The notes below the pieces were generated by a model that was not told the origin of the DNA, did no database searches, and saw only the letters and a program-made list of their open reading frames with translations. Source: Burkholderia mayonis (GTDB lineage Bacteria > Pseudomonadota > Gammaproteobacteria > Burkholderiales > Burkholderiaceae). Taken from it: DNA of 64,000 bases. The stretch covers positions 1,116,001 to 1,180,000 of the forward strand of contig NZ_CP013386.1 in assembly GCF_001523745.2 (NCBI RefSeq), given 5' to 3'. Each line of letters opens with the position of its first letter. Position 1 is the first letter of the stretch. Below are positions 35,313 to 44,884 of this stretch, one piece after another. The position numbers and the translations under genes are program-made.

Positions 35313-37295
35313 ATGTCTACGAAAAAGCCCGCAGCGGCGTATAGCGAAGCATCGATCAAGGTGCTGAAGGGCCTCGAGCCCGTCAAGCAGCGGCCCGGCA
35401 TGTACACGCGCACCGAGAATCCGCTGCACATCATCCAGGAAGTGATCGACAATGCGTCCGACGAGGCGCTGGGCGGTTACGGCAAGCAGATCACGGTCAC
35501 GCTGCATCCCGACCAGTCGGTGTCCGTCGAGGACGACGGGCGGGGCATCCCGTTCGGGCTGCATCCGGAAGAAAAGGTGCCCGTCGTCGAGATCGTGTTC
35601 ACGCGGCTGCACGCGGGCGGCAAGTTCGACAAGGCCAAGGGCGGCGCGTATACGTTCTCGGGCGGTCTGCACGGCGTCGGCGTGTCGGTGACGAACGCGC
35701 TCGCGACGCGGCTCGACGTGACCGTCTGGCGCGACGGCAGGATCGCGCAACTCGGCTTTGCCGATGGCGACGTCGTCAAGCCGCTCGCGACGCAAGCGGC
35801 CGGCCGCGGCGAGAAGAAATCCGGCACACGCGTGACCGTGTGGCCGAATCCGAAATACTTCGATTCGCCGAACCTGCCGCTCGGCGAGTTGCAGCGGCTG
35901 TTGCGCTCGAAGGCGGTGCTGCTGCCGGGCGTCGAAGTCGTGCTCGCCAACGAGAAGACGGGCGAGCGCCAGAGCTGGCGGTACGAAGACGGCCTGCGCG
36001 GCTATCTGCTCGAAGGGATGAACGGCAGCGAGCTGCTGATTCCGCTCTTCGAGGGCGAGCGCTTCGCCGATTCGCGTTCCGGCGACGATACGTTCGCCGA
36101 GGGCGAGGGCGCGTCGTGGGTCGTCGCGTGGAGCGAGGAAGGCTCGCTCGTGCGCGAGTCGTACGTGAACCTGATTCCGACGCCCGCGGGCGGCACGCAC
36201 GAATCCGGTTTGCGCGACGGTCTCTATCAGGCGGTGAAGAGCTTCGTCGAACTGCACAACCTGCAGCCGAAGGGCGTGAAGCTGCTCGCCGAGGACGTGT
36301 TCGCGCGTGTGTCGTTCGTGCTGTCGGCGAAGGTGCTCGATCCGCAGTTCCAGGGGCAGATCAAGGAGCGCCTGAACAGCCGCGACGCGGTGAAGCTCGT
36401 GTCGTCGTTCACGCGTCCCGCGCTCGAGCTGTGGCTCAACCAGCACGTCGAGCACGGCAAGAAGCTCGCCGAGCTCGTGATCAAGCAGGCGCAGGCGCGC
36501 ACGCGCGCGGGCCAGAAGGTCGAGAAGAAGAAGAGCTCCGGCGTCGCGGTGCTGCCCGGCAAGCTGACCGATTGCGAAACCGAGGACATCGCGCGCAACG
36601 AGCTTTTTCTCGTCGAGGGTGATTCGGCGGGCGGCTCCGCGAAGATGGGCCGCGACAAGGAATACCAGGCGATCCTGCCGCTGCGCGGCAAGGTGCTCAA
36701 CACGTGGGAGACCGAGCGCGATCGCCTGTTCGCGAACAACGAGGTGCACGACATCTCGGTCGCGATCGGCGTCGATCCGCACAGCCCGGACGAAAGCGTC
36801 GATCTGTCGAATCTGCGCTACGGCAAGATCTGCATCCTGTCGGACGCGGACGTCGACGGCGCGCACATCCAGGTGCTCCTGCTCACGCTCTTCTTCAAGC
36901 ATTTTCCGCAGTTGATCGAGCGCGGCCATGTGTTCGTCGCGCGGCCGCCGCTCTTTCGCGTCGACGCGCCCGCGCGTGGCAAGAAGCCCGCGCAGAAGCT
37001 CTATGCGCTCGACGAAGGCGAGCTCGAGGCGATCCTCGACAAGCTGCGCAAGGACGGCGTGCGCGAAACGCAATGGAGCATCAGCCGCTTCAAGGGCTTG
37101 GGCGAAATGAGCGCCGAGCAGCTGTGGGACACGACGATGAATCCCGACACGCGGCGTCTGATGCCGATCGCGCTCGGCGACCTCGATTTCGAGGCGACCG
37201 TCGAGCGGATGACGATGCTGATGGGCAAGGGCGAGGCCGCCGCGCGCCGCAACTGGCTCGAGGAAAAGGGCAACGAAGTCGAAGCGGATATCTGA
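35313..37295 (+). CDS. parE: DNA topoisomerase IV subunit B
   Basis: A 660-residue GHKL ATPase subunit. N-terminal ATP lid and GHKL motifs: EVIDNASDEAL, DDGRGIPFG, GGLHGVGVSVTNAL. The transducer and TOPRIM domain follow, with LVEGDSAGGSAK and DADVDGAHI binding Mg. With ParC it decatenates daughter chromosomes. RPGMYTRTENPLHI near the start is ParE-like rather than GyrB-like. 58 bp before parC, one operon. Confidence 0.95.
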   Translation: MSTKKPAAAYSEASIKVLKGLEPVKQRPGMYTRTENPLHIIQEVIDNASDEALGGYGKQITVTLHPDQSVSVEDDGRGIPFGLHPEEKVPVVEIVFTRLHAGGKFDKAKGGAYTFSGGLHGVGVSVTNALATRLDVTVWRDGRIAQLGFADGDVVKPLATQAAGRGEKKSGTRVTVWPNPKYFDSPNLPLGELQRLLRSKAVLLPGVEVVLANEKTGERQSWRYEDGLRGYLLEGMNGSELLIPLFEGERFADSRSGDDTFAEGEGASWVVAWSEEGSLVRESYVNLIPTPAGGTHESGLRDGLYQAVKSFVELHNLQPKGVKLLAEDVFARVSFVLSAKVLDPQFQGQIKERLNSRDAVKLVSSFTRPALELWLNQHVEHGKKLAELVIKQAQARTRAGQKVEKKKSSGVAVLPGKLTDCETEDIARNELFLVEGDSAGGSAKMGRDKEYQAILPLRGKVLNTWETERDRLFANNEVHDISVAIGVDPHSPDESVDLSNLRYGKICILSDADVDGAHIQVLLLTLFFKHFPQLIERGHVFVARPPLFRVDAPARGKKPAQKLYALDEGELEAILDKLRKDGVRETQWSISRFKGLGEMSAEQLWDTTMNPDTRRLMPIALGDLDFEATVERMTMLMGKGEAAARRNWLEEKGNEVEADI

Positions 37296-37353
37296 GCGAG
37301 GCTGGGCGCGCGCCCGGCTTCGCACGCATCGCATATACGGACACGAAATCTAG

Positions 37354-39684
37354 ATGGACGACAACACTCCCGATCTTTTTGCCGAGCCGGCCGCGCCCGA
37401 GGGCGATTCGCTGACGCTCGGCCGCTATGCGGAGAGCGCGTATCTCAGCTATGCAGTGAGCGTCGTGAAGGGGCGCGCGCTGCCCGACGTCTGCGACGGC
37501 CAGAAGCCCGTGCAGCGGCGGATCCTCTTCGCGATGAACGAGATGGGCCTCGGCAACAATGCGAAGCCCGTGAAGTCCGCGCGCGTCGTCGGCGACGTGC
37601 TCGGCAAGTACCATCCGCACGGCGACCAGTCCGCGTACGACGCGCTCGTGCGTCTCGCGCAGGACTTCTCGATGCGCTATCCGCTGATCGACGGCCAGGG
37701 CAACTTCGGCTCGCGCGACGGCGACGGCGCGGCGGCGATGCGCTACACCGAAGCGCGCCTGACGCCGATCGCGCAGCTCCTCCTCGACGAGATCGGCGAG
37801 GGCACGGTCGATTTCATGCCGAACTACGACGGCTCGTTCGACGAGCCGAAGCTGTTGCCGGGGCGGCTGCCGTTCGTGCTACTGAACGGCGCGTCGGGGA
37901 TCGCGGTCGGTCTCGCGACCGAGATCCCGTCGCACAACCTGCGTGAAGTCGCGGCGGCCGCGGTCGCGCTGATCCGCAATCCGAAGCTGCCGCACGCGGA
38001 ACTGATGCAGTTCGTGCCGGGGCCGGATTTCCCGGGCGGCGGCCAGATCATCTCGAGCGATGCGGAGATTTCGGCCGCGTACGAAACCGGCCGCGGCAGC
38101 CTGAAGGTGCGCGCGCGCTGGAAGATCGAGGATCTCGCGCGCGGCCAGTGGCAGCTCGTCGTCACCGAGCTGCCGCCGAACACGTCGGGCCAGAAGGTGC
38201 TCGAGGAAATCGAGGAGCTGACGAACCCGAAGCTCAAGGCGGGCAAGAAGACGCTCACGCAGGAGCAGATCAACACGAAGAAGACGATGCTCGACCTGCT
38301 CGACGCGGTGCGCGACGAGTCGGGCAAGGACGCGCCCGTGCGGCTCGTGTTCGAGCCGAAGACGCGCGCGATCGACCAGAACGATTTCGTCAATTCGCTG
38401 CTTGCGCACACGAGCCTCGAATCGAATGCGCCGCTCAACCTCGTGATGATCGGCGAGGACGGCCGGCCCGCGCAGAAGGGGCTCGCGTCGATCCTCGGCG
38501 AGTGGGTGCGGTTTCGCCAGGGCACGGTCACGCGGCGCTGTCGCCACCGGCTCGGCAAGGTGAACGACCGGATCCACATCCTCGAAGGGCGGATGATCGT
38601 TTTCCTGAACATCGACGAGGTGATCCGCATCATCCGCGAGTCCGACGAGCCGAAGCAGGCGCTCATCGGCGCGTTCGGCCTGACCGAGCGGCAGGCCGAG
38701 GACATTCTCGAGATTCGTCTGCGCCAGTTGGCGCGGCTCGAAAAGATCAAGATCGAGAAGGAGCTCGAGGAACTGCGTGCGGAGAAGGCGAAGCTCGAAG
38801 AGCTGCTCGCGAACGAAAGCGCGATGAAGCGGCTGATGATCAAGGAGATCGAAGCCGACGCGAAGCAGTTCGGCGACGAGCGCCGCACGCTGATCCAACA
38901 GGAGAAGCGCGCGACGTTCGAGGCGAAGGTCGTCGACGAGCCGGTGACGGTCGTCGTGTCGCAGAAGGGCTGGGTGCGCGCGCTGAAGGGCCACGGCCTC
39001 GACCCGGCGAGCTTCTCGTTCAAGGCGGGCGATGGCCTGTACGCAGCGTTCCAGTGCCGCACGCCCGACATGCTGATCGCGTGGGGCAGCACGGGCCGCG
39101 TGTATTCGGTGTCCGTCCAGGTGCTGCCGGGCGGACGCGGCGACGGCGTGCCCGTCACGTCGCTGATCGAGCTCGAGTCGGGCTCGCATCTGCTGCATTA
39201 CTTCGCGGCGCCGGCCGAGCAGCCGCTGTTGCTTGCGTCGAGCAACGGCTTCGGCTTCGTCGCGAAGGTGGGCGACATGGTGAGCCGCGTGAAGGCGGGC
39301 AAGTCGTTCATGACGATCGATACGGGCGTAGCGGGCGGCGCGGCGCCGCTCGCGCCGATGCCGGTGCTGCCGGATGCGTCGCAGGTCGCGTGCCTGTCGA
39401 GCGGCGGGCGTCTGCTCGTGTTCGGCATCGACGAGATGAAGACGCTCGGCGGCGGCGGGCGCGGCGTGATCCTGATGGCGCTCGATCCGAAGGAGACGCT
39501 CGTGCAGGCGCTCGCGATCGACGCGGCGGGCGTCGTGCTGACGGGCACGGGCCGCGGCGGCAAGGCGCAGGAAGAAACGCTCGCGGGGCGCGCGCTCGAG
39601 CCGCACGTCGGCAAGCGGGCGCGCAAGGGGCGCGCGCCGGATACGAAGCTGAAGGTGAGCGGGCTGCGTCCGGTGCTCGGCTGA
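37354..39684 (+). CDS. parC: DNA topoisomerase IV subunit A
   Basis: A 776-residue breakage-reunion subunit. The quinolone-resistance region reads [50 protein letters not shown], with the catalytic Tyr in RYTEAR; Ser at QSAYD is the wild-type residue of the family. A C-terminal pinwheel (about 510-776) follows a long coiled coil. The C-terminal domain is shorter than in GyrA and lacks a GyrA box, supporting ParC. Confidence 0.95.
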   Translation: MDDNTPDLFAEPAAPEGDSLTLGRYAESAYLSYAVSVVKGRALPDVCDGQKPVQRRILFAMNEMGLGNNAKPVKSARVVGDVLGKYHPHGDQSAYDALVRLAQDFSMRYPLIDGQGNFGSRDGDGAAAMRYTEARLTPIAQLLLDEIGEGTVDFMPNYDGSFDEPKLLPGRLPFVLLNGASGIAVGLATEIPSHNLREVAAAAVALIRNPKLPHAELMQFVPGPDFPGGGQIISSDAEISAAYETGRGSLKVRARWKIEDLARGQWQLVVTELPPNTSGQKVLEEIEELTNPKLKAGKKTLTQEQINTKKTMLDLLDAVRDESGKDAPVRLVFEPKTRAIDQNDFVNSLLAHTSLESNAPLNLVMIGEDGRPAQKGLASILGEWVRFRQGTVTRRCRHRLGKVNDRIHILEGRMIVFLNIDEVIRIIRESDEPKQALIGAFGLTERQAEDILEIRLRQLARLEKIKIEKELEELRAEKAKLEELLANESAMKRLMIKEIEADAKQFGDERRTLIQQEKRATFEAKVVDEPVTVVVSQKGWVRALKGHGLDPASFSFKAGDGLYAAFQCRTPDMLIAWGSTGRVYSVSVQVLPGGRGDGVPVTSLIELESGSHLLHYFAAPAEQPLLLASSNGFGFVAKVGDMVSRVKAGKSFMTIDTGVAGGAAPLAPMPVLPDASQVACLSSGGRLLVFGIDEMKTLGGGGRGVILMALDPKETLVQALAIDAAGVVLTGTGRGGKAQEETLAGRALEPHVGKRARKGRAPDTKLKVSGLRPVLG

Positions 39685-40101
39685 CGGGGCGCGTCGTCGT
39701 CGGTCCGGCTGGGGCCTCACGCGTGCCGACGCGCGGGGCCTCGGCGGCGAGGCCGCACGAAAGCGGCGCGTGGGATGCACGGTCGTGCCGATCACCGACT
39801 TGCGTCGTTCGTAATCCTTCGCTGACGAAACGCTCCGCGATGCGTCACGCGGCCGACAGGCAAACGCGCCGCCGGCACACGGATCGCGCGCGGCATCGCA
39901 ACGCCGGTAGACAAACAGACAAACAATCGACAAACAAAACGCCGGCGCGCAGCCCGACTAGAGCGGGACGCCCAAAAAAGCACAACCCGCGCACATTCCG
40001 CTGAACCGCCGCGCGCCGCGGCTGTCGAATGCGCTCATCGTCTCGCGCGCCGTGCGTCCGCGCTGCGCGCCGGTCATCTGAAAACTAGAAAGGATCCCCG
40101 C
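39685..40101. other. Intergenic stretch with short tandem repeats
   Basis: About 415 bp. Three copies of GACAAACA lie at 39910-39917, 39918-39925 and 39929-39936, in an otherwise GC-rich area; this could be an operator for the next gene. No gene seen. Confidence 0.5.
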
Positions 40102-40560
40102 ATGTCTCACGCTATCACCGTCGCCTTGTTTCTCCATCTTCTGGCGGTTGCGGTGTGGGTCGGCGGCATGGTGTTCGCGAACTTCTGTCTGCGTCCCGCG
40201 CTGTCCGATCTGTCGCCGCAGTTGCGCCTGCCGCTCGTCGAAGCCGTGTTTGGCCGCTTTTTCAACTGGGTCGCGGGCGCGGTGATCGTGATCCTGCTCA
40301 CGGGCGGCTTCCTGCTCACGCAATTCGGCGGCGCGCACGCGACGTGGCCGCTGCACGCGATGGCGGGGCTCGGCGTCGTGATGATGCTGATCTTCGGCCA
40401 TATCCGCTTCGCGCTGTTCCCGCGCATCCGTCGCGCGGTGCAAGCGCAGAACTGGCCGGACGGCGCGCGCGCCGTCAATGCGGTGCGCCTTCTCGTGGTC
40501 GTCAATCTCGTGCTCGGCGTCGTGACGATCGGCGCCTCCGTGCTGTCGCGCGGTTTCTGA
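40102..40560 (+). CDS. CopD-family integral membrane protein
   Basis: A 152-residue membrane protein with four hydrophobic helices. His12 in LFLHLLAVAVWVGGMVFANF and the later GHIRFALFPRIRRAV are conserved features of the CopD superfamily, whose His residues may bind copper or haem. No copC is adjacent. AAGGAT precedes the ATG. Confidence 0.8.
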   Translation: MSHAITVALFLHLLAVAVWVGGMVFANFCLRPALSDLSPQLRLPLVEAVFGRFFNWVAGAVIVILLTGGFLLTQFGGAHATWPLHAMAGLGVVMMLIFGHIRFALFPRIRRAVQAQNWPDGARAVNAVRLLVVVNLVLGVVTIGASVLSRGF

Positions 40561-40610
40561 TGTTTCCGTCGGCGCACACGCCGTGCGCCGACTTCTCCGA
40601 TGCGCGCGCG

Positions 40611-41495
40611 TCACGCCGCGAGCATCGTCTCCAGCAGCCATGAGCCGGCCGGCCCGAGCGGCCGGTCGCGCGACCACACCGCATCCACCGGCACGCGCCG
40701 CGGCCAGCCGCGCGCATTGAGCTCGACGAGCCGCTCGCGCGCGAAGTGCTCGACCATCCAGCGCGGCAGCTCCGCCCAGCCGAAGCCCGCCACCGCCATT
40801 TCCAACAGCAGCAGATAGCTCGGCGCCGACCAGCAGCGCCGCCCGGCGACGAGCCCCGTTTCGATCCGCTCGCCGTGCGGCGCGACGTAGGTATTGAGGC
40901 GCAGCTCGCGCGCGTCGTGCAGCGCGGCGAGCGGCACTTCGGCATCGCCGTATGCGGCGAACGGATGCCGCAGGCCGACGTAGAGCCCGATCTCCGAACG
41001 TTCGGCGATGGTCGCCGCGCCGATGTCGGGCGGGTAGGTGCTGCGCGCCGCCATCAGCCCGAGTTGCGCGCGGCCTTGCTGGATCAGGTCGAGTACATCG
41101 TCGTGCTCGGCGATCTGGCATTCGAACTCGAGCGTCGGAAAGCGGCGGTCGAGCTCCGCGAGCGCCTCCTCGTATCGGCTCGATTGATAGGTGTCCGACA
41201 CGACGAGCGTGAGCCGCGCCTCCTCGCCGCCCGCCAGACGCGCGGCGACCTGATCGATCGCCTCGCTCGCCTCGAGCACGCGCTGGACTTCGGGCAAGAG
41301 CGCGCGGGCGGCATCGGTCAGCGTCGGCTGGCGCGTCGAGCGGTCGAACAGCGCGACGCCCAGGTCGATCTCGAGGTTCGCGATCGCCTCGCTGATCGTC
41401 GACTGCCGCTTGCCGAGCTTGCGCGCGGCAGCCGAGAACGAGCCGAGGTTGGCCGCCTCGGCGAACGCGAGCAGTGCTTCGGGAGAATGGCGCAT
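40611..41495 (-). CDS. LysR-family regulator, divergent from a PACE exporter
   Basis: A 294-residue LysR protein. The winged helix-turn-helix (ALLAFAEAANLGSFSAAARKLGKRQSTISEAIANLEIDLGVALFDRS) is intact and the effector domain (about 90-290) is complete. It is divergent from the PACE exporter across 105 bp that contain a LysR-type palindrome, so it probably controls that exporter and itself. The ligand is unknown. Confidence 0.92.
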   Translation of the reverse strand: MRHSPEALLAFAEAANLGSFSAAARKLGKRQSTISEAIANLEIDLGVALFDRSTRQPTLTDAARALLPEVQRVLEASEAIDQVAARLAGGEEARLTLVVSDTYQSSRYEEALAELDRRFPTLEFECQIAEHDDVLDLIQQGRAQLGLMAARSTYPPDIGAATIAERSEIGLYVGLRHPFAAYGDAEVPLAALHDARELRLNTYVAPHGERIETGLVAGRRCWSAPSYLLLLEMAVAGFGWAELPRWMVEHFARERLVELNARGWPRRVPVDAVWSRDRPLGPAGSWLLETMLAA

Positions 41496-41514
41496 CGCGG
41501 GCGCTCCTTCTTTA

Positions 41515-41531
41515 TATCGGAAAAACCGATA
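41515..41531. promoter_or_regulatory. LysR-type operator candidate
   Basis: A perfect 6-bp dyad TATCGG-AAAAA-CCGATA in the shared promoter of the LysR and PACE genes. It has the T...A dyad form of LysR boxes and lies in a low-GC patch. Confidence 0.6.
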
Positions 41532-41600
41532 ATAACAAACTGGATGATTACGGTTAATCCGATGAGAATGGCGTTATCTCATTCACTGATGGAGCTTTTC

Positions 41601-42056
41601 ATGCAGATGCAAATGGCTAAGCACGTTCCGAGGAAGACGCTGACCGAGCGCCTCGTGCACGCGCTTACGTTCGAAGTGACCGCGATCGCGATCTGCGCGC
41701 CGTTCGTCAGCTGGCTGCTCGGCCTGTCGCTCGTCCACGTCGGCGCATTGACGGCCGCGGTGTCGGTGATCGCGATGGTGTGGAACATCACGTTCAACGC
41801 GCTCTTCGAGCGGATCGAGCGTCGCTATCGGTTGAAGCGTACGCTCGCGGTGCGCGCGGCTCACGCGATCGTGTTCGAACTTGGCCTCGTCGCGATGGCG
41901 CTGCCGCTCGCCGCGTGGTGGCTCGAAATCAGCCTGCTCGAGGCGCTGTTGCTCGACTTCGGCATCCTGCTGTTCTTTTTGCCGTACACGTTCCTGTTCA
42001 ACCTCGGCTACGACCGTCTGCGTGCGCGCTGGATCGCGCAAAGGGTGGCGGCCTGA
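41601..42056 (+). CDS. PACE-family multidrug/biocide efflux protein
   Basis: A 151-residue protein with four transmembrane helices forming two tandem bacterial-transmembrane-pair units: TLTERLVHALTFEVTAIAICAPFVSWLLG and TLAVRAAHAIVFELGLVAMALPLAAWWL. The conserved Glu in each first helix (FE) is the proton-coupling site in AceI. PACE proteins export chlorhexidine, acriflavine or short diamines. ATG 41601 has GGAG seven bases upstream; ATG 41589 is an alternative. A LysR regulator is divergent, the usual arrangement for PACE genes. Confidence 0.9.
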   Translation: MQMQMAKHVPRKTLTERLVHALTFEVTAIAICAPFVSWLLGLSLVHVGALTAAVSVIAMVWNITFNALFERIERRYRLKRTLAVRAAHAIVFELGLVAMALPLAAWWLEISLLEALLLDFGILLFFLPYTFLFNLGYDRLRARWIAQRVAA

Positions 42057-42096
42057 CGATGAGCGCAATCCGAATCTCTCTCGACGATCCTTTTCG

Positions 42097-42123
42097 AAAG
42101 CCGGCATGACGCCGGCTTTTTCT
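42097..42123 (+). terminator. Terminator after the PACE gene
   Basis: A 9-bp stem AAAGCCGGC/GCCGGCTTT with a 5-nt loop, followed by TTTT. Confidence 0.8.
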
Positions 42124-42149
42124 TGGGTGCGCACGGCAGGGCGCACCTA

Positions 42150-42380
42150 CTCGGAGGTGAAAATCCTCTATTGATGGTACACGGGGGGCGCGCGGTCGTT
42201 CGCTACCTTGCCGATAAAGATGATCCGTTCTCGGGCTGGCTTCGCCGTCTCCTGATGCGGCGGCACAAGAATATCGCCGTCGTGGCAGTCGCGAACCCCA
42301 ATGCCCGGATCGTCTGGGCATTGCTGACACGAGGCAGTGCGTTCCGATCGGATTACGCGTCGTCTGGCGTCGCCGTGTAA
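42150..42380 (+). pseudogene. IS110/IS1111-type transposase C-terminal fragment
   Basis: Reads GENPLLMVHGGRAVVRYLADKDDPFSGWLRRLLMRRHKNIAVVAVANPNARIVWALLTRG, the conserved C-terminal (transposase_20-like) end of IS1111-group enzymes. The N-terminal RuvC-like domain is absent. Confidence 0.82.
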
Positions 42381-42642
42381 TCCGATCGGTTTGATAAGAA
42401 CAGTTCTCCCCAGAGGTTGCTCAGGCAGTCACGACGTGATGACAAGATAGGTTGGACCGGGATCGAAAAACTCTGCCCTCCCACAGGCGCTTCGAGCGCG
42501 AGGTGGTGATTAGAGTCCGATCAGCAGATTCCATCAGGGGCAGAGGCAGCGTAACGCGCCTCGCAACAGTCCGGATGTATGGCCGCAATCTCGATCATCG
42601 AGCCGTCATCAACGAAGGCCTGGCAAAACGGGGGCGTCCATG
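42150..42642 (+). mobile_element. IS1111-type fragment: transposase 3' end plus noncoding right end
   Basis: About 490 bp. It keeps the last 75 or so transposase codons and a right-end noncoding part whose start, ATGACAAGATAGGTTGGACC, matches ATGACAAGCCAGGTAGGACC in the two 633-bp elements. Its far end GGGGGCGTCCATG resembles their GGCGTCATG. The left part of the element is missing; it starts just after the PACE terminator. This is a different element from the 633-bp pair. The left border is approximate. Confidence 0.7.
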
Positions 42643-42957
42643 TATGTCGGAGGGGGCGGGCCGCGAGGCTTGCCCCTAGCCAAATCGGCGACGGCGAGGC
42701 GCGATGCGATGGGCGATGCTGCGTGCGAAGCCTGCCGCGCATGTGCTGCTTGTCGTCCGACGGCGCTTGATTACGTGTCACGAGCGGGAGCGAGATCGCA
42801 GTGTCGATCCAAGCAGCGTTCGAGCGGCGACGATCAATCAGCGACGATCGAACCCGGCATCCGCATTCGCCTCCGACCTGCCGCCGCCACGCTCGAATAT
42901 CGCAAGCACGCGCGACATCGGCCACGTCGACCGCCGGCCGTGCGTCGCGCGCCGTCG
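42643..42957. other. Intergenic stretch after the IS1111 fragment
   Basis: About 315 bp before the 3' end of fumC. No gene or clear terminator seen. Confidence 0.5.
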
Positions 42958-44352
42958 TCAGTCCTTGCCGACCATCTTCTCCGGCCGCACCCATTCGTCG
43001 AACTGCGCTTCGGTCACGTAGCCGAGCGCGAGCGCGGCGGCCTTGAGCGTCGTGCCTTCCTTGTGAGCCTTCTTCGCGATCTGTGCGGCCTTGTCGTAGC
43101 CGATGTGCGGATTGAGCGCCGTCACGAGCATCAGCGATTCGTTCAGAAGCGCGTCGATGCGCGGGCGATTCGGCTCGATGCCGACCGCGCAGTGATCGTT
43201 GAAGCTCTGCGCGCCGTCCGCCAGCAGCCGCACCGATTGCAGCACGTTGTGCGCGATCATCGGCCGGAACACGTTCAGCTCGAAATTGCCGCTCGCGCCG
43301 CCGAAGTTCACCGCGACATCGTTGCCGAACACCTGGCAGCACAGCATCGTCACCGCTTCGGACTGGGTCGGATTGACCTTGCCCGGCATGATCGAGCTGC
43401 CCGGCTCGTTCTCCGGGATCGACAGCTCGCCGAGCCCGCAGCGCGGGCCGCTCGCGAGCCAGCGGATGTCGTTGGCGATCTTCATCAGGCTCGCGGCGAC
43501 GGTCTTCAACGCGCCGTGCGCGAACACGAGCGCGTCGGCCGCGGCCATCACTTCGAACTTGTTCGGCGCGCTGACGAACGGCAGCCCGGTGAGCCGGCCG
43601 ATCTCGGCCGCGACGCCCGCGGCGAACCGCGGATGCGCGTTGAGCCCCGTGCCGACTGCCGTGCCGCCTTGCGCGAGCTCGTACAGATGCGGCAGCGCCG
43701 CTTCGGCGTGGCGGATCGCCTGATCGAGCTGCGCGACGTAGCCGGAGAACTCCTGGCCGAGCGTGAGCGGCGTCGCGTCCTGCAGGTGCGTTCGGCCGAT
43801 CTTCACGATGTCCGCGAACGCGGTCGCCTTCGCGTCGAGCGTCGTGCGCAGCGTGCGCAGCGCGGGCAGCAGATGCGAAACGATCGCGCGCGCGGCGGCG
43901 ATGTGCATCGCGGTCGGGAATACGTCGTTCGACGACTGGCCGCGATTGACGTCGTCGTTCGGATGCACCTTGCGGCTCTCGCCGCGTTCGCCGCCGAGCA
44001 GCTCGCTCGCGCGATTCGCGATCACTTCGTTCAGGTTCATGTTCGTCTGCGTGCCCGAACCCGTTTGCCAGACCGCGAGCGGAAATTCGTCGGGATGCCG
44101 GCCCGCGATGATTTCGTCGGCGGCGGCGATGATCGCGCTCGCCTTGTCTTGCGCGAGCACGCCGAGCTCGAGATTGACGGCGGCCGCCGCGCGCTTGATC
44201 AGCGCGAGCGCGTGAATCAGCTCGGGCGATTGCTTCTCGGTCGAGATCTTGAAGTTCTGCAGCGAGCGCTGCGTTTGCGCGCCCCATAGCCGGGCCGCCG
44301 GTACTGCGATTTCACCGAACGTGTCGCGTTCCATCCGTACTGCTTCGCTCAT
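42958..44352 (-). CDS. fumC: Fumarate hydratase, class II
   Basis: A 464-residue homotetrameric, iron-independent fumarase that interconverts fumarate and L-malate in the TCA cycle. The signature [16 protein letters not shown] carries the catalytic Ser loop, and [19 protein letters not shown] plus [17 protein letters not shown] form the other active-site walls. AAGGAG precedes the ATG at 44352. Stable class II enzymes support the cycle under oxidative stress or iron limitation. Confidence 0.95.
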   Translation of the reverse strand: MSEAVRMERDTFGEIAVPAARLWGAQTQRSLQNFKISTEKQSPELIHALALIKRAAAAVNLELGVLAQDKASAIIAAADEIIAGRHPDEFPLAVWQTGSGTQTNMNLNEVIANRASELLGGERGESRKVHPNDDVNRGQSSNDVFPTAMHIAAARAIVSHLLPALRTLRTTLDAKATAFADIVKIGRTHLQDATPLTLGQEFSGYVAQLDQAIRHAEAALPHLYELAQGGTAVGTGLNAHPRFAAGVAAEIGRLTGLPFVSAPNKFEVMAAADALVFAHGALKTVAASLMKIANDIRWLASGPRCGLGELSIPENEPGSSIMPGKVNPTQSEAVTMLCCQVFGNDVAVNFGGASGNFELNVFRPMIAHNVLQSVRLLADGAQSFNDHCAVGIEPNRPRIDALLNESLMLVTALNPHIGYDKAAQIAKKAHKEGTTLKAAALALGYVTEAQFDEWVRPEKMVGKD

Positions 44353-44884
44353 GATTGCTCCTTCGGAAGAGGGGGCGCCGCGTGGGCGCGACGCAATGCG
44401 CATGCGGGGACGGGGCCGTTCTCGCGACGGCGTCCTTAGATCGCAAAGCATAGCGCTGCGCGCGATTTCGTGCCGCGTCGCGCGTCATCGGCGGTCGATG
44501 CGTGGGGAAATCCGGGGAGCGCGGGGCGGTGCGCACGAGCGTCGCGACGTTCGCCATTGCGTGACGGACGCAAGCCGCGGCGCGTGCGGCGGAGGGTAGG
44601 CACGGTCGCGCCGCATGGCGCGGCACCAAGGGACGAACTTGACGCCCGGTGACGTCCACCGACTTTTCGACGCATACGCAATCCATCGTCACGACTCGAT
44701 TCGATGGCGACGACGGGCGCGGGGCGCGCGTCGGTTTATCCGCGACGCGATGGCGTGCGATCGTCCCGCAACGTCCGACGAAACCGGCACACGACGGGAC
44801 GGCTCGCCGCTTCGAACGACCGCTTGCGCGGTCCGTTGTCGTCGTGTTCGCCCACGCCGACGCCGAAGCGCGAACTTCAGACGC
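44353..44884. other. Intergenic stretch without a recognised gene
   Basis: About 530 bp between fumC and the MATE gene, both on the minus strand. It should hold the fumC promoter near 44380-44460. No gene seen. Confidence 0.5.

Noticed and set aside
35103..37334. 743-codon frame antisense to parE
   Set aside because: Shadow frame with low-complexity Arg/Leu/Ala content; parE is unambiguous.
37879..39933. 684-codon frame antisense to parC
   Set aside because: Shadow of parC; no domain pattern and no ribosome-binding site.
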